Below, in pieces: positions 50,593-59,193 of a DNA stretch of 64,000 bases. The translations under genes were made by a program, and so were the position numbers. A model generated the notes under the pieces. The model was not told where the DNA came from. It saw only the letters and a list, made by a program, of their open reading frames with translations, and ran no database searches. Origin of the DNA: Sporosarcina sp. NCCP-2716 (GTDB lineage Bacteria > Bacillota > Bacilli > Bacillales_A > Planococcaceae); assembly GCF_023707985.1 (NCBI RefSeq), contig NZ_BRCF01000004.1:1-64000 (forward strand), in the 5' to 3' direction. Position 1 is the stretch's first letter; each line of letters begins with the position of its first letter.

Positions 50593-51227
50593 CATTTGGC
50601 CAGCTGGTGCTGGAACGCGTAGATGACCGCCTGTGTGCGGTCCTGCACGCCGAGTTTCGACAGGACGTTGCTGACGTGGGTCTTCACCGTCTTCAGGGAG
50701 ATGAACAATTCATCCGCAATTTCCTGGTTGGACCGGCCTTTCGCAAGCAGCAGCAATGTCTCCAGCTCGCGTTCAGTCAAGCTTTCGTGCGGCGGCTGAT
50801 CAGGCGTGCCGCTGCGCATCTTTTCCATCATCTTCGTCGTCACCTCGGGCTCGAGCACGGTCTGTCCTCCGACCGTGTCACGGATTGCCTGCGCAATCCG
50901 CGCGGCATTCGACGTCTTCAATATGTAGCTCGCCGCGCCGGCTTCGAGAGCCGGATAGACTTTATCGTCGTCGAGGAAACTGGTGACGACTATGATTTTT
51001 GCTTCCGGCCATTGCCGGATGATTTCTTTTGTCGCCTGCGCACCCGTCATGACGGGCATGACCATATCCATCAAAATGACATCGGGCCGCAGGGCGAGGG
51101 CTTTCTCGACTGCTTCGCCGCCGTCCGCCGCCTCCCCGACAACTTCCATATCCGCCTGCATGCCGAGATAGGCGGAAACGCCGATGCGTACCATTTCGTG
51201 ATCATCTGCGAGCAATATCCGTATCAT
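50592..51227 (-). CDS. liaR: response regulator LiaR
   Basis: A 211-residue NarL/LuxR-family regulator. Receiver: acidic pair in ILLADDHEM, phospho-acceptor Asp in VILMDMVMPVM, Lys in LKTSN. The LuxR HTH is LTERELETLLLLAKGRSNQE followed by IADELFISLKTVKTHVSNVL. ATG 51227 is chosen because GGAGGAGG is six bases upstream; an ATG at 51233 is also in frame. It overlaps liaS by 26 bases. It should activate the lia genes upstream through the box at 54203-54224 when cell-wall antibiotics or envelope damage are sensed. Confidence 0.92.
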   Translation of the reverse strand: MIRILLADDHEMVRIGVSAYLGMQADMEVVGEAADGGEAVEKALALRPDVILMDMVMPVMTGAQATKEIIRQWPEAKIIVVTSFLDDDKVYPALEAGAASYILKTSNAARIAQAIRDTVGGQTVLEPEVTTKMMEKMRSGTPDQPPHESLTERELETLLLLAKGRSNQEIADELFISLKTVKTHVSNVLSKLGVQDRTQAVIYAFQHQLAK

Positions 51228-52245
51228 GTCCATCCTCCTCCAGTCGGATCGGTAATTTCACTTCGACGATCGTCCCTTGCGAAGGCACCGAGACGATCTT
51301 GCAGACGCCGCCAATTTCGACTGCGCGTTCCTTGACGTTCTGCAGCCCATACGAGCCGCCCCGCTCCGCTGTATCGTTGAAACCGACACCGTTATCCTGC
51401 ACACGGAAGATGGCCAGACCTTCCCGGCTGATGAACAGCACATCGACTTCGGTCGCCTGGGCGTGCCGCAATGTGTTTGACAGCGTTTCCTGTGCGATGC
51501 GGAATAAATGATCTTCGGCTCCTTTCGACAGGGGAACGTCCTCCAGGCGGTAGCGAATCGTGAACGTCACTTTTTCCTTGAGCTCGAGCAGCAGCTCCTC
51601 GAGCCCTTCCTTCAGCGATTTGCTGTTCAGCACAGCGGGCCGCAGGTGAAGCAGGAGCGCCCGCATTTCGAGCTGCGCCTGCTGCACCATCTTTTCCGCC
51701 TGCAGGAGCGGTTTCTGCAGCGGGGTATCCCCGGGCTGCTCCGTCATGGACGACAGCAGCATCGAAGCGGCGAACAGCTGCTGGGAGACGGAATCGTGCA
51801 ATTCGCGCGCCAGCCGCTGCCGTTCCTCGATGAGCCGTTCCTGGATGATCTGGTCCTGGTCTTCCGCGCGCTGATCGGTCATACGCTGAAGGCTCCGCTT
51901 CTGGGTGTCCAGCACTTCGGAAATCGCAGCGATCGACCGGTTCAGTTTGCGGGACAGCCCCTTCGTCGATGGCTCCGGATCTTCCTCCGCGAGCTGTGCC
52001 AAGCTGCGTTCCACCGCTTTTTCACGTCCGCGCGCGATGCTGTACATCCAGCTGGAAAACAGCCAGCCGAGCAGGACTGGCGTGCCGGCGAGCCAGACGC
52101 CTAGCGGGATTTCGAGGAATTCATCCTCATAAAGCTGGTGCCACTCAAGAACCGGTGCGTATTCGATGAGTCCGTAGACACCCGCCGCGCAGACGAGGAG
52201 GAACGCCGTCGACAGCAGTACGCCACGCCAGAACAATCCGCTCAT
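51202..52245 (-). CDS. liaS: sensor histidine kinase LiaS
   Basis: A 347-residue NarX-type kinase with two helices (about 8-28 and 50-70) joined by a very short outside loop. This is the intramembrane-sensing design of LiaS/VraS. The H-box is RQRLARELHDSVSQQLFA with His 150, and the ATPase motifs are FRIAQETLSNTLRHA and GSYGLQNVKERA. It overlaps liaF by 4 bases. In the Lia system LiaF keeps LiaS off until wall damage is sensed. Confidence 0.92.
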   Translation of the reverse strand: MSGLFWRGVLLSTAFLLVCAAGVYGLIEYAPVLEWHQLYEDEFLEIPLGVWLAGTPVLLGWLFSSWMYSIARGREKAVERSLAQLAEEDPEPSTKGLSRKLNRSIAAISEVLDTQKRSLQRMTDQRAEDQDQIIQERLIEERQRLARELHDSVSQQLFAASMLLSSMTEQPGDTPLQKPLLQAEKMVQQAQLEMRALLLHLRPAVLNSKSLKEGLEELLLELKEKVTFTIRYRLEDVPLSKGAEDHLFRIAQETLSNTLRHAQATEVDVLFISREGLAIFRVQDNGVGFNDTAERGGSYGLQNVKERAVEIGGVCKIVSVPSQGTIVEVKLPIRLEEDGHDTDIARR

Positions 52246-52943
52246 TTCCGGATCACCTCGACATCCCCGAACCGGACAGATACCGAAATGATCAGTTCCG
52301 CTTCGGTGCCGATCGGCCGGTCGTAGCCGTCTTTCATGTGGACGGACTCGTTCAGCAGCCGCTTCGGTCCGAGGTCGAACAGCCGGCATTCGCCGAACAG
52401 GGCGGAACAATGGACGCGGACCGGCAGATCATAAGGCAGCTCGATCTTCACACGTCCGAGCCCCTGCCGGATGGAGATGAACGATGTCCGTTTCGGCAGC
52501 ACCGTATCCGTGACATCGATGTAGAAATCACCGAGGATTCCCTGCACGTGGACGTCCTGCCACTCATAGGAAGTAAATGGCGTGGACTGCGCCGAGAACA
52601 GCCGGTTTTTCCAGATGCCGTTCGGTGTTTCGCGTTTCAACCCCGTCAAAGGACGCATGATCTCCTCAGCAGGTGTGCCTTTCCAGAGCCGGATCACGAC
52701 ATACAGCAGCACACCGAATATAAGCAGACGCAGGCTCCAGAGGGACAGCAGTGCAATGAGGATGAACACCCCGCCACTGATGACGACCCATTTGGAGCGT
52801 TGGTGAATACCGAAATAAAGGGCAAGGGCCCCGAGAAAGAAGAAGATGACATTGCCGTTGCCGAACAGCCCGGCTTCGACGAAGATGAGCAGTATGAATG
52901 CCATGAGCCAAAGTGTGATCCGTTCCGTTTTTGTCCGTTTCAA
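52242..52943 (-). CDS. liaF: LiaF-type negative regulator
   Basis: A 233-residue protein with four N-terminal helices in the first 85 residues (ITLWLMAFILLIFVEAGLFG, VIFFFLGALALYFGI, WVVISGGVFILIALLSLW) and a C-terminal beta-helix domain typical of LiaF/VraT (GILGDFYIDVTDTVLPKRTS, IRQGLGRVKIELPYDLPVRV). TTG start with GGGGAGG seven bases upstream. It inhibits LiaS in the membrane. It forms liaF-liaS-liaR by ATGA and 26-base overlaps. Confidence 0.9.
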   Translation of the reverse strand: MKRTKTERITLWLMAFILLIFVEAGLFGNGNVIFFFLGALALYFGIHQRSKWVVISGGVFILIALLSLWSLRLLIFGVLLYVVIRLWKGTPAEEIMRPLTGLKRETPNGIWKNRLFSAQSTPFTSYEWQDVHVQGILGDFYIDVTDTVLPKRTSFISIRQGLGRVKIELPYDLPVRVHCSALFGECRLFDLGPKRLLNESVHMKDGYDRPIGTEAELIISVSVRFGDVEVIRK

Positions 52944-52983
52944 GCTGCATCCTCCCCTTTCTCAATGTCCTTGCCGGCGATGA

Positions 52984-53081
52984 ACCCGTTCGTTTCATGG
53001 GATTAACCGCTCGTTTCTCATGCCGAACCGCTTGTTACACCGATCTAACCGCTCGATTCCCGGGGCGAACCGCTCGTTTCC
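52984..53081. repeat. 21-nt tandem repeat, ACCGCTCGTT core, about 5 copies
   Basis: Five units of 21 bases (core ACCGCTCGTT or a close variant, flanks differ freely) in the gap between the pspA/liaH terminator and liaF. Similar period and CGCTC element to the 20-nt CGCTCATAAA family, but a different consensus. Confidence 0.75.
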
Positions 53082-53084
53082 ATC

Positions 53085-53134
53085 AAAAAGAGCTGCCGGG
53101 TGGGCGGTACATACCGCCCCGGCCCGGTCAGCTG
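53085..53134 (-). terminator. large hairpin terminator after pspA/liaH
   Basis: Inner stem GGGCGGT/ACCGCCC extended by AGCTG..CCGGG and CCCGG..CAGCT arms, followed on the minus strand by TTTTT. It separates the liaIH-like pair from liaFSR. Confidence 0.75.
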
Positions 53135-53151
53135 CCTGCTGTCCTATCAGT

Positions 53152-53763
53152 TTACACGATTTCCGTGATGCTTGCTTCTTCGGCGGACAGTTTTTCCAGC
53201 CGCTGCCGCATGGACGCGACGTCGCCGGGTGTTTTCTCCATGTCGTCGGAAACGCCGTCCTGGGCGGGCGTCAGATCCGCGTTGAAGATCTGGTCCATCC
53301 GGTGATTCGCACGGGACACGTTCTCGTTGCCCATCAGTTTCAGCCGGCGTACGCGCATGTCCTGCACACGGTGCTTCATGTTCTCGAAACGGCGTTCCAG
53401 CTGGATCATCGAATCCACCGTCTCCTCTGCGAGCGCCCGCAGCTCATCGCGGCGGCGCCGGTAGTTTTCGGTTTCGTCGGCCGCATAGCGGATGAGCTCT
53501 TCATCGCCAGAAGCTTCCGCGAGCCGAAGCTGTTCGGCGCGCCGGTCCGTCATCCGCTCCGCTTCCTGCTGTTCCTTGACGATTTCGTCGCGCAGCACGC
53601 GCTGCCTGTCGAGGAGCACCCCGACCGCCTTCGTCTGCTGCTCCGCTTCGCAGATCGTTTCGTTCAAACGGTCGGCAGCGTTCTCCGATGATTTCTTCTG
53701 GGCGAATTTCTCCAAGTCTTCCTGTACGGCGAACTTGAATTTATACCATAATGTGTTCATCAT
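53152..53763 (-). CDS. PspA/IM30 family protein (LiaH-like)
   Basis: A 203-residue coiled-coil membrane-repair protein. LWYKFKFAVQEDLEKFAQKK at the start is the amphipathic helix, and continuous heptads follow (AEQQTKAVGVLLDRQRVLRD, SMIQLERRFENMKHRVQDMR). Such proteins form ring or rod oligomers that protect the membrane; LiaH of Bacillus subtilis is the main Lia effector. ATG 53763 (or the next codon) follows AAGGAGG; an upstream frame is unsupported. Co-transcribed with the 53774 gene and downstream of a LiaR box. Confidence 0.92.
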   Translation of the reverse strand: MMNTLWYKFKFAVQEDLEKFAQKKSSENAADRLNETICEAEQQTKAVGVLLDRQRVLRDEIVKEQQEAERMTDRRAEQLRLAEASGDEELIRYAADETENYRRRRDELRALAEETVDSMIQLERRFENMKHRVQDMRVRRLKLMGNENVSRANHRMDQIFNADLTPAQDGVSDDMEKTPGDVASMRQRLEKLSAEEASITEIV

Positions 53764-53773
53764 AACTTCCTCC

Positions 53774-54121
53774 TTATTTTGTGAATTCATTCCATTGTTT
53801 TTCGAATTTGGCGAACGGATCGGTTTCTGCGTCAAGGATGTCGCGGTTTTTGCCGACTTTCCAGGACCGCCATGCATAGTAGGCGCCTGCCGCTGCCAGC
53901 AGTCCGATGAACGCCGGGATGTTGGAAATGCCGGTCAGGACACCGAACAGCATGATGATCCCCCAAAGGATGCGTCCGAGCGCCGAGTCGCTTTTCCGGA
54001 AGTAGTGCCAGCCGAAAAATGCGGCTGCGGCCGAAAGGGCAAGTGCTGCGATGGAGCCGATGTTGGCGATAGCGACGATAGCTGCGAGGATTCCGAGTCC
54101 TGCAAGTAGGAACTTTTTCAT
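53774..54121 (-). CDS. lmo0954/LiaI-like small membrane protein
   Basis: A 115-residue protein with three to four helices (about 4-24, 25-44, 50-70, 72-88) and a charged C-terminal tail ending FAKFEKQWNEFTK. It resembles the Listeria lmo0954 family. Position as the first gene before pspA mimics LiaI, which recruits LiaH to the membrane. GGGAGG lies 12 bases before ATG. Operon start is close to the LiaR box at 54203-54224. Confidence 0.8.
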   Translation of the reverse strand: MKKFLLAGLGILAAIVAIANIGSIAALALSAAAAFFGWHYFRKSDSALGRILWGIIMLFGVLTGISNIPAFIGLLAAAGAYYAWRSWKVGKNRDILDAETDPFAKFEKQWNEFTK

Positions 54122-54202
54122 GAGTGAACGTGCCTCCCTTCGTTTGTAAGTCCATCATAGAACGGATCCGCGCTCTACCAAACGGGCGCGGTACGGAGTT
54201 TC

Positions 54203-54224
54203 ATCTCAGCCTTTAGACTGAGAT
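54203..54224. promoter_or_regulatory. LiaR/CesR-type binding box
   Basis: ATCTCAG, 8 bases, CTGAGAT. The core TCAGCCTTTAGACTGA (54206-54221) fits the TCAGxCTxxAGxCTGA core I recall for the Lactococcus CesR/LiaR box. It lies about 80 bases before the lmo0954-like gene, upstream of a weak minus-strand TTTGGT..TATGAT promoter. Confidence 0.65.
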
Positions 54225-54249
54225 TGCAAAGCACTCATTCATTCTCCTG

Positions 54250-54278
54250 TTGAAACCGCTTTCATAACTTGGTATAGT
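54250..54278 (+). promoter_or_regulatory. SigA promoter of the thiolase gene
   Basis: TTGAAA, 17-base spacer, TATAGT, 43 bases before ATG. Confidence 0.8.
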
Positions 54279-54321
54279 TATTGGAAAACTATGACGATTA
54301 ACTCGTGAAGGATGTGCTCAT

Positions 54322-55470
54322 ATGACGGAAACAGTGATTGTGGCGGGTGTTCGGACGCCAGTGGGCCGGAGGAAAGGCAGCCTGTCCGGTACGCGGCCGG
54401 ACGAACTGGCGGCCCTCGTGCTCGACGAACTGATGAAACGGGCAGGTGTACCGAAAGAGGAGACGGACGATATCATCCTCGGATGCGTGACGCAGTCCGG
54501 CGAACAGGGCGGCAATATTGCACGGACGGCCGGGCTGATCGGCGGATTTCCGGTGACGGTCCCCGGCGTCACGATCGACCGGCAGTGCGGCTCCAGCCAG
54601 CAGGCCGTCCACTTCGCATCGCAGGCGATCGATTGCGGCGATATGGACGTCGTCATTGCGGGCGGTGTCGAGAGCATGACGCGTGAACCGATGTTTTCCA
54701 ACATGCATGCCGCAAAACCTAGCGGCAAGCTGACCGCGCGGTATGAAATCATCAATCAGGGTTTGTCCGCGGAACGGATTGCAGAGAAGTGGGGGCTGAC
54801 CCGGGAGGCGCTCGACAGATACGCGCACGACAGTCACCGGAAGGCTATCGAAGCGATCGGCAGCGGCCGGTTCGAACCGGAGATCGTCCCAGTACCGGTT
54901 GCCGGTGCAGACGGAGGGACACGCCTGTTTTCTGTCGATGAAGGCCCTCGCCCCGAATCGACACCGGAGACGCTTGCCGGCCTCCGCACCGTCTTCGACG
55001 AAAACGGCGTCATCACAGCTGGAAATGCGAGCCAGATGAGCGACGGCGCCTCCGCGGTACTGCTCATGAGCCGGGGGAAGGCCGACGCGCTCGGCGTCCG
55101 GCCGCTCGCGCGGATCATAGCCAGGACAGTTGTCGGCTCGGACCCGACGCTCATGCTCACCGGGCCGATCGAAGCGACCCGGAGCGTCCTGCAGAAAGCT
55201 GGATTGTCAATCGATGACATCGACTTATATGAAGTGAATGAAGCCTTCGCCCCCGTGCCGCTCGCCTGGCTCGCCGAAACAGGGGCCGACCCGGCGAAGC
55301 TGAATGTCAACGGCGGTGCGATCGCACTCGGCCATCCACTCGGCGCAACGGGGACGAAACTGATCGTTTCGCTCATGCACGAGCTGAAGCGGTCGGACGG
55401 ACGTTACGGACTGCTCGCAATCTGTGAAGGGATGGGCATGGCGAACGCGACGATCATTGAAATGCTGTAA
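54322..55470 (+). CDS. acetyl-CoA acyltransferase (thiolase)
   Basis: A 382-residue thiolase. The nucleophile Cys is in TIDRQCGSSQQAVHFA (about 91-95), the His is in NGGAIALGHPLGATG, and the second Cys is in LLAICEGMGMANA. It degrades 3-oxoacyl-CoA or condenses acetyl-CoA. All catalytic residues are present. It has its own promoter and is followed 75 bases later by an acyl-CoA ligase, which points to fatty-acid degradation rather than polyhydroxybutyrate synthesis. No ribosome site is strong (GAAGGATG). Confidence 0.92.
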   Translation: MTETVIVAGVRTPVGRRKGSLSGTRPDELAALVLDELMKRAGVPKEETDDIILGCVTQSGEQGGNIARTAGLIGGFPVTVPGVTIDRQCGSSQQAVHFASQAIDCGDMDVVIAGGVESMTREPMFSNMHAAKPSGKLTARYEIINQGLSAERIAEKWGLTREALDRYAHDSHRKAIEAIGSGRFEPEIVPVPVAGADGGTRLFSVDEGPRPESTPETLAGLRTVFDENGVITAGNASQMSDGASAVLLMSRGKADALGVRPLARIIARTVVGSDPTLMLTGPIEATRSVLQKAGLSIDDIDLYEVNEAFAPVPLAWLAETGADPAKLNVNGGAIALGHPLGATGTKLIVSLMHELKRSDGRYGLLAICEGMGMANATIIEML

Positions 55471-55545
55471 GTGGTGCGTGCATAGGATGGACAGAGTGTT
55501 CCTGTACGGTGCACGAAAAATCGAAGGATAAGGGAGAGGGCCAGT

Positions 55546-57153
55546 ATGATGCAAACGCCATTGAATCTGACGTCATTCATCCGCAGGGCTGAACAGTTTT
55601 TTCCGGAGAAGCTTATCATTTCACGCACAGCCGCAGACACGATCCACCGGATTCCATACCGGGAATTCGCAAAACGGACACGGAAACTGGCCGATGCGCT
55701 GACCAAGCTCGGCATGTCTCACGGGACGAAAGTGGCGACGTTCGGCTGGAACCACCACCGCCACCTGGAAGCATATTTCGGCGTCCCGTGCACCGGCGCA
55801 ATCCTGCACATGGTCAATATCCGCCTGTCCCCCGAGCATATCGCCTATGTTGTGAACCATGCGGAAGACGAAATCATGCTCGTCGATGACAACCTGTTCC
55901 CGCACCTCGAGAAGCTCGCACCGCTGCTGAAGACAGTGAAACATTACGTCATCATGGGCGACAGCAAGGATATCCCGGAGACCGACCTGCCGAACGTCCA
56001 CGCATATGAAGCGCTGCTCGACGAAGCGTCCGATGCGTTCGAGTTCCCGGAGGATCTGGATGAAAACACGCCCGCCGGCATGTGCTACACATCCGCGACG
56101 ACGGGCAATCCGAAGGGCGTCGTCTATACGCACAGGGGAATCGTGCTGCACAGTTATGCTTTAGGCCTCGCCGACGCGATGGGGCTGCAGGAGCGTGATG
56201 TCGTCATGCCGGTCGTCCCGATGTTCCACGTCAACGCCTGGGGGATGCCGTTCGCCGCAGTGTTCTTCGGGTCGACGCAAGTACTGCCGGGGCCGGGTCT
56301 GGTCCCCGATCTGCTGCTGGATCTGATCGAACAGGAAAAGGTGACATTGACCGCGGGAGTGCCGACGATCTGGCTCGCCGTGCTGAAAGCTCAAGACGCG
56401 AAGCCGCGTGATCTGTCGTCGCTGCGCGCAATCGTCTGCGGCGGCTCGGCGTCGCCGAAAGGGCTCATCCGCGCTTTCGAAGAGCGCTACAAAGTCCCGT
56501 TCATCGTCGGCTACGGCATGACGGAAACGTCTCCGCTCGTCAGCCTGTCCGTGCTGACATCCGGCATGGACGGTGTCTCGATGGATGAAAAAGTGGATTT
56601 GCGTGCACTGCAGGGGCTCATCATGCCCGGCCTCGACGTGAAAGTCGTGAACGAAAACGGCGAAGTGCCGTGGGACGGCAAGACGATGGGAGAGCTAGCC
56701 GTCCGCGGTCCATGGATTGCGGATGAATACTACAAAGATGAACGGACGGCAGAAGCGTTCCGCGACGGCTGGCTCTATACGGGGGACATCGCCGTCATGA
56801 CGGACTTCGGCTACCTCAAGATCACCGATCGGACGAAGGACCTAATCAAGAGCGGCGGCGAATGGATCTCGAGTGTCGACTTGGAGAACGCCCTGATGAC
56901 ACATGACGCTGTTTTCGAGGCAGCGGTCATCGCGGTGCCGGACGAGAAATGGCAGGAGCGCCCGCTCGGAGTCGTCGTGCTGAACGAAGGCCAGGCGGCG
57001 GATGACGCGATGAAAGCGGAACTCCTCGGCTATCTGGAAGGGCAGTTCGCGAAGTGGTGGGTGCCCGACGACATTGTGTTCATGGAAGAGATCCCGAAAA
57101 CGTCCGTCGGCAAGTTCCTGAAAGCGGAGCTGCGCAGACAGTTGAATGAATGA
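55546..57153 (+). CDS. acyl-CoA ligase (AMP-binding, long/medium chain)
   Basis: A 535-residue ANL-superfamily ligase. The AMP loop is CYTSATTGNPKGVVYTHRG, the second motif is VGYGMTETSPLVS, the adenine/ribose site is LYTGDIAVMTDFGYLKITDR, and the catalytic Lys is in KTSVGKFLKAELRR near the end. It activates fatty or aryl-alkyl acids to CoA thioesters. GGGAGAGGGCC precedes ATG. It is probably in one transcript with the thiolase. Confidence 0.92.
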   Translation: MMQTPLNLTSFIRRAEQFFPEKLIISRTAADTIHRIPYREFAKRTRKLADALTKLGMSHGTKVATFGWNHHRHLEAYFGVPCTGAILHMVNIRLSPEHIAYVVNHAEDEIMLVDDNLFPHLEKLAPLLKTVKHYVIMGDSKDIPETDLPNVHAYEALLDEASDAFEFPEDLDENTPAGMCYTSATTGNPKGVVYTHRGIVLHSYALGLADAMGLQERDVVMPVVPMFHVNAWGMPFAAVFFGSTQVLPGPGLVPDLLLDLIEQEKVTLTAGVPTIWLAVLKAQDAKPRDLSSLRAIVCGGSASPKGLIRAFEERYKVPFIVGYGMTETSPLVSLSVLTSGMDGVSMDEKVDLRALQGLIMPGLDVKVVNENGEVPWDGKTMGELAVRGPWIADEYYKDERTAEAFRDGWLYTGDIAVMTDFGYLKITDRTKDLIKSGGEWISSVDLENALMTHDAVFEAAVIAVPDEKWQERPLGVVVLNEGQAADDAMKAELLGYLEGQFAKWWVPDDIVFMEEIPKTSVGKFLKAELRRQLNE

Positions 57154-57160
57154 AAGGAGA

Positions 57161-57186
57161 CCCGTCCGGCTGCCGGACGGGTTTTC
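57161..57186 (+). terminator. intrinsic terminator
   Basis: CCCGTCCGGC/CCGGACGGG stem with a two-base loop, then TTTTC. Confidence 0.85.
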
Positions 57187-57297
57187 TTGAGGAGATCTGT
57201 CATAGGAAGGCGGGGAGTTTCGTACATTGCAAGAGTGGCGGGAAACCTGGGTTGCCGGCAGGCGTCATTATGTCAGGCCGGCGATTGGGAGGCGGGA

Positions 57298-57538
57298 TTT
57301 ATGAGCGGAACCGCAAGTTTATGAGCGTTTTCCGAGATTTATGAGCGGAACCGCAAGTTTATGAGCGTTTTCCGAGATTTATGAGCGTTTTCCGAGATTT
57401 ATGAGCGGAATCGCAAGTTTATGAGCGTTTTCCGAGATTTATGAGCGGAATCGCAAGTTTATGAGCGTTTTCCGAGATTTATGAGCGAAATCGCAAGTTT
57501 ATGAGCGGTTTCCAACGTTTTATGAGCACAATCCCATG
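57298..57538. repeat. 20-nt tandem repeat array, TTTATGAGCG core, 12 copies
   Basis: Twelve units of 20 bases whose core TTTATGAGCG is the reverse complement of the CGCTCATAAA core at 48231. Two flavours alternate: core plus GAACCGCAAG (or GAATCGCAAG) and core plus TTTTCCGAGA. Most of the 459-base gap between the ligase terminator and dedA is this array; the remainder shows nothing. Confidence 0.92.
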
Positions 57539-57612
57539 ATTCACACACAAACTCAAGCTTTTCCGATCCCCCTGGATTCGGTATGATGAATACAACGGAA
57601 GGGAGGGCGCGG

Positions 57613-58224
57613 ATGGAGGGCTGGATCCTGGCCGTGCTGGAAGAATACGGCTATATCGGAGTGCTGGCACTGATTCTGATCGAAAACCTGTTTCCGCCGA
57701 TCCCGTCTGAGCTCATTTTGACGTTCGGCGGCTTTCTGACCGTCACCCGCGGGCTGTCGGCCGGCTGGATGATCACCGCTGCGACCGCTGGTTCCGTCAT
57801 CGGCGCCATGCTGCTGTACGGAGTCGGCATGTTCATGGACACGGCGCGACTCGAAAAAATAGCGGACCGGCACGGACGCTGGCTGCGCATCACGCGCCAC
57901 GACATCCGACGGGCGGATGCCTGGTTCGCCAGGCACGGCCCGTGGACGGTGCTCGTCTGCCGCGTCGTCCCGCTCGTCCGCAGTCTCATTTCAATCCCCG
58001 CTGGCATGGCGGGTATGAACTTCCCGCTGTTCCTTCTATTGACGGCACTCGGCAGTCTCGTCTGGAACAGCATCCTGATCGGCCTCGGCATGCAGCTCGG
58101 TGCCCACTGGCATGTTGTTGTCGGCTATATGGAAACCTATTCCGCCGTCATCTATGCACTTCTTCTGGCCGGAGGGGGTTACGCGTGCCTCCGGTACATC
58201 GCCTTTTACAGAAAGCAGAGGTAA
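57613..58224 (+). CDS. DedA family membrane protein
   Basis: A 203-residue protein with the DedA/SNARE-associated fold. FPPIPSELILTFGGFLTV follows the first helix, the two re-entrant-type segments are near 45-75, and RHGPWTVLVCRVVPLVRSLI with SIPAGMAGMNFPLFLLLT carries the conserved Arg residues. DedA proteins include undecaprenyl-phosphate flippases (UptA) and lipid scramblases. ATG 57613 follows GGGAGGGCGCGG. It lies 6 bases upstream of uppP, fitting a joint role in undecaprenyl phosphate recycling. Confidence 0.9.
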   Translation: MEGWILAVLEEYGYIGVLALILIENLFPPIPSELILTFGGFLTVTRGLSAGWMITAATAGSVIGAMLLYGVGMFMDTARLEKIADRHGRWLRITRHDIRRADAWFARHGPWTVLVCRVVPLVRSLISIPAGMAGMNFPLFLLLTALGSLVWNSILIGLGMQLGAHWHVVVGYMETYSAVIYALLLAGGGYACLRYIAFYRKQR

Positions 58225-58230
58225 CACACT

Positions 58231-59058
58231 ATGGACTTATTTGAATTCCTGAAAGCCCTCATCCTCGGATTCGTCGAAGGGATGACCGAGTTTGCGCCCG
58301 TGTCATCCACCGGACACCTGATCATCGTCGATGACATGTGGCTGAAAAGCGAAGAGTTTCTCGGCAAGTATCCATCCATCACGTTCAAAATCGTCATCCA
58401 GCTCGGCTCGATCCTCGCTGTCGTCGTCGTCTTCTGGAAGCGGCTGTTCAGCCTCATCGGCCTGTACAAAGTCGACGGGCAGCCCGCAAGCAAAAGCTTC
58501 AACCTGCTGCATGTCATCGTCGGCATGCTGCCGGCCGTCGTGCTCGGTTTCGCCCTGAAGGATCTTATCGATGACTACCTGTTCGGCGTGGAGACGGTGA
58601 TCGTTGCCCTCGTGGCAGGGGCGATCCTCATGCTCGCAGCCGACCGTTTCGGGCCGAAGAACCCGCCCGTGCAGTCACTCGACCAGATTACATACCGGCA
58701 GGCATTCACCGTAGGACTCGTCCAGTGCCTCTCCCTGTGGCCTGGGTTCTCACGCTCCGGTGCGACGATTTCAGGCGGCGTCCTGTTCGGCATGAACCAC
58801 CGGACAGCGGCGGACTTCACGTTCATTATGGCCGTTCCGATCATGATGGGGGCGAGCCTCGTCTCCGTCCTCAAAAACTGGGAATACTTATCGCTCGACC
58901 ATATCGGGTTCTACATTGTCGGATTCGTGAGCGCATTCGTCTTTTCCCTGCTGTCGATCCGCTTCTTCCTGTCACTCATCTCCAAGATCAAGCTCGTGCC
59001 GTTCGCGATCTACCGGATCGTCCTGGCCGCCATACTCGCTGTCATCGTATTTCTATAA
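58231..59058 (+). CDS. uppP: undecaprenyl-diphosphate phosphatase
   Basis: A 275-residue membrane phosphatase (BacA/UppP) with about eight helices. EGMTEFAPVSSTGHLIIV and WPGFSRSGATISGGVLFGMN are the two catalytic motifs. It converts undecaprenyl diphosphate to the monophosphate for cell-wall synthesis and gives bacitracin resistance. It follows dedA by 6 bases; the ribosome site (AAGCAGAGG) is inside the dedA end. Its proximity to the lia and ykoGH-like systems is consistent with a wall-stress neighbourhood. Confidence 0.95.
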   Translation: MDLFEFLKALILGFVEGMTEFAPVSSTGHLIIVDDMWLKSEEFLGKYPSITFKIVIQLGSILAVVVVFWKRLFSLIGLYKVDGQPASKSFNLLHVIVGMLPAVVLGFALKDLIDDYLFGVETVIVALVAGAILMLAADRFGPKNPPVQSLDQITYRQAFTVGLVQCLSLWPGFSRSGATISGGVLFGMNHRTAADFTFIMAVPIMMGASLVSVLKNWEYLSLDHIGFYIVGFVSAFVFSLLSIRFFLSLISKIKLVPFAIYRIVLAAILAVIVFL

Positions 59059-59099
59059 AAGAGGTTCCCGCTTCGAAACAAGCGGGACCTCTTTTTTTT
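59057..59099 (+). terminator. uppP terminator
   Basis: AAAAGAGGTTCCCGCTT/AAGCGGGACCTCTTTT stem and a run of eight T; it begins in the uppP stop codon. Confidence 0.92.
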
Positions 59100-59193
59100 C
59101 AGCCCGCCGATAACCTGATAGAATGAAAGAAAACAGACAGGCGCCGAATGGACAGTGCGCCTGCTGTGCACACGAAAGAAAAGGGGAACTGAC

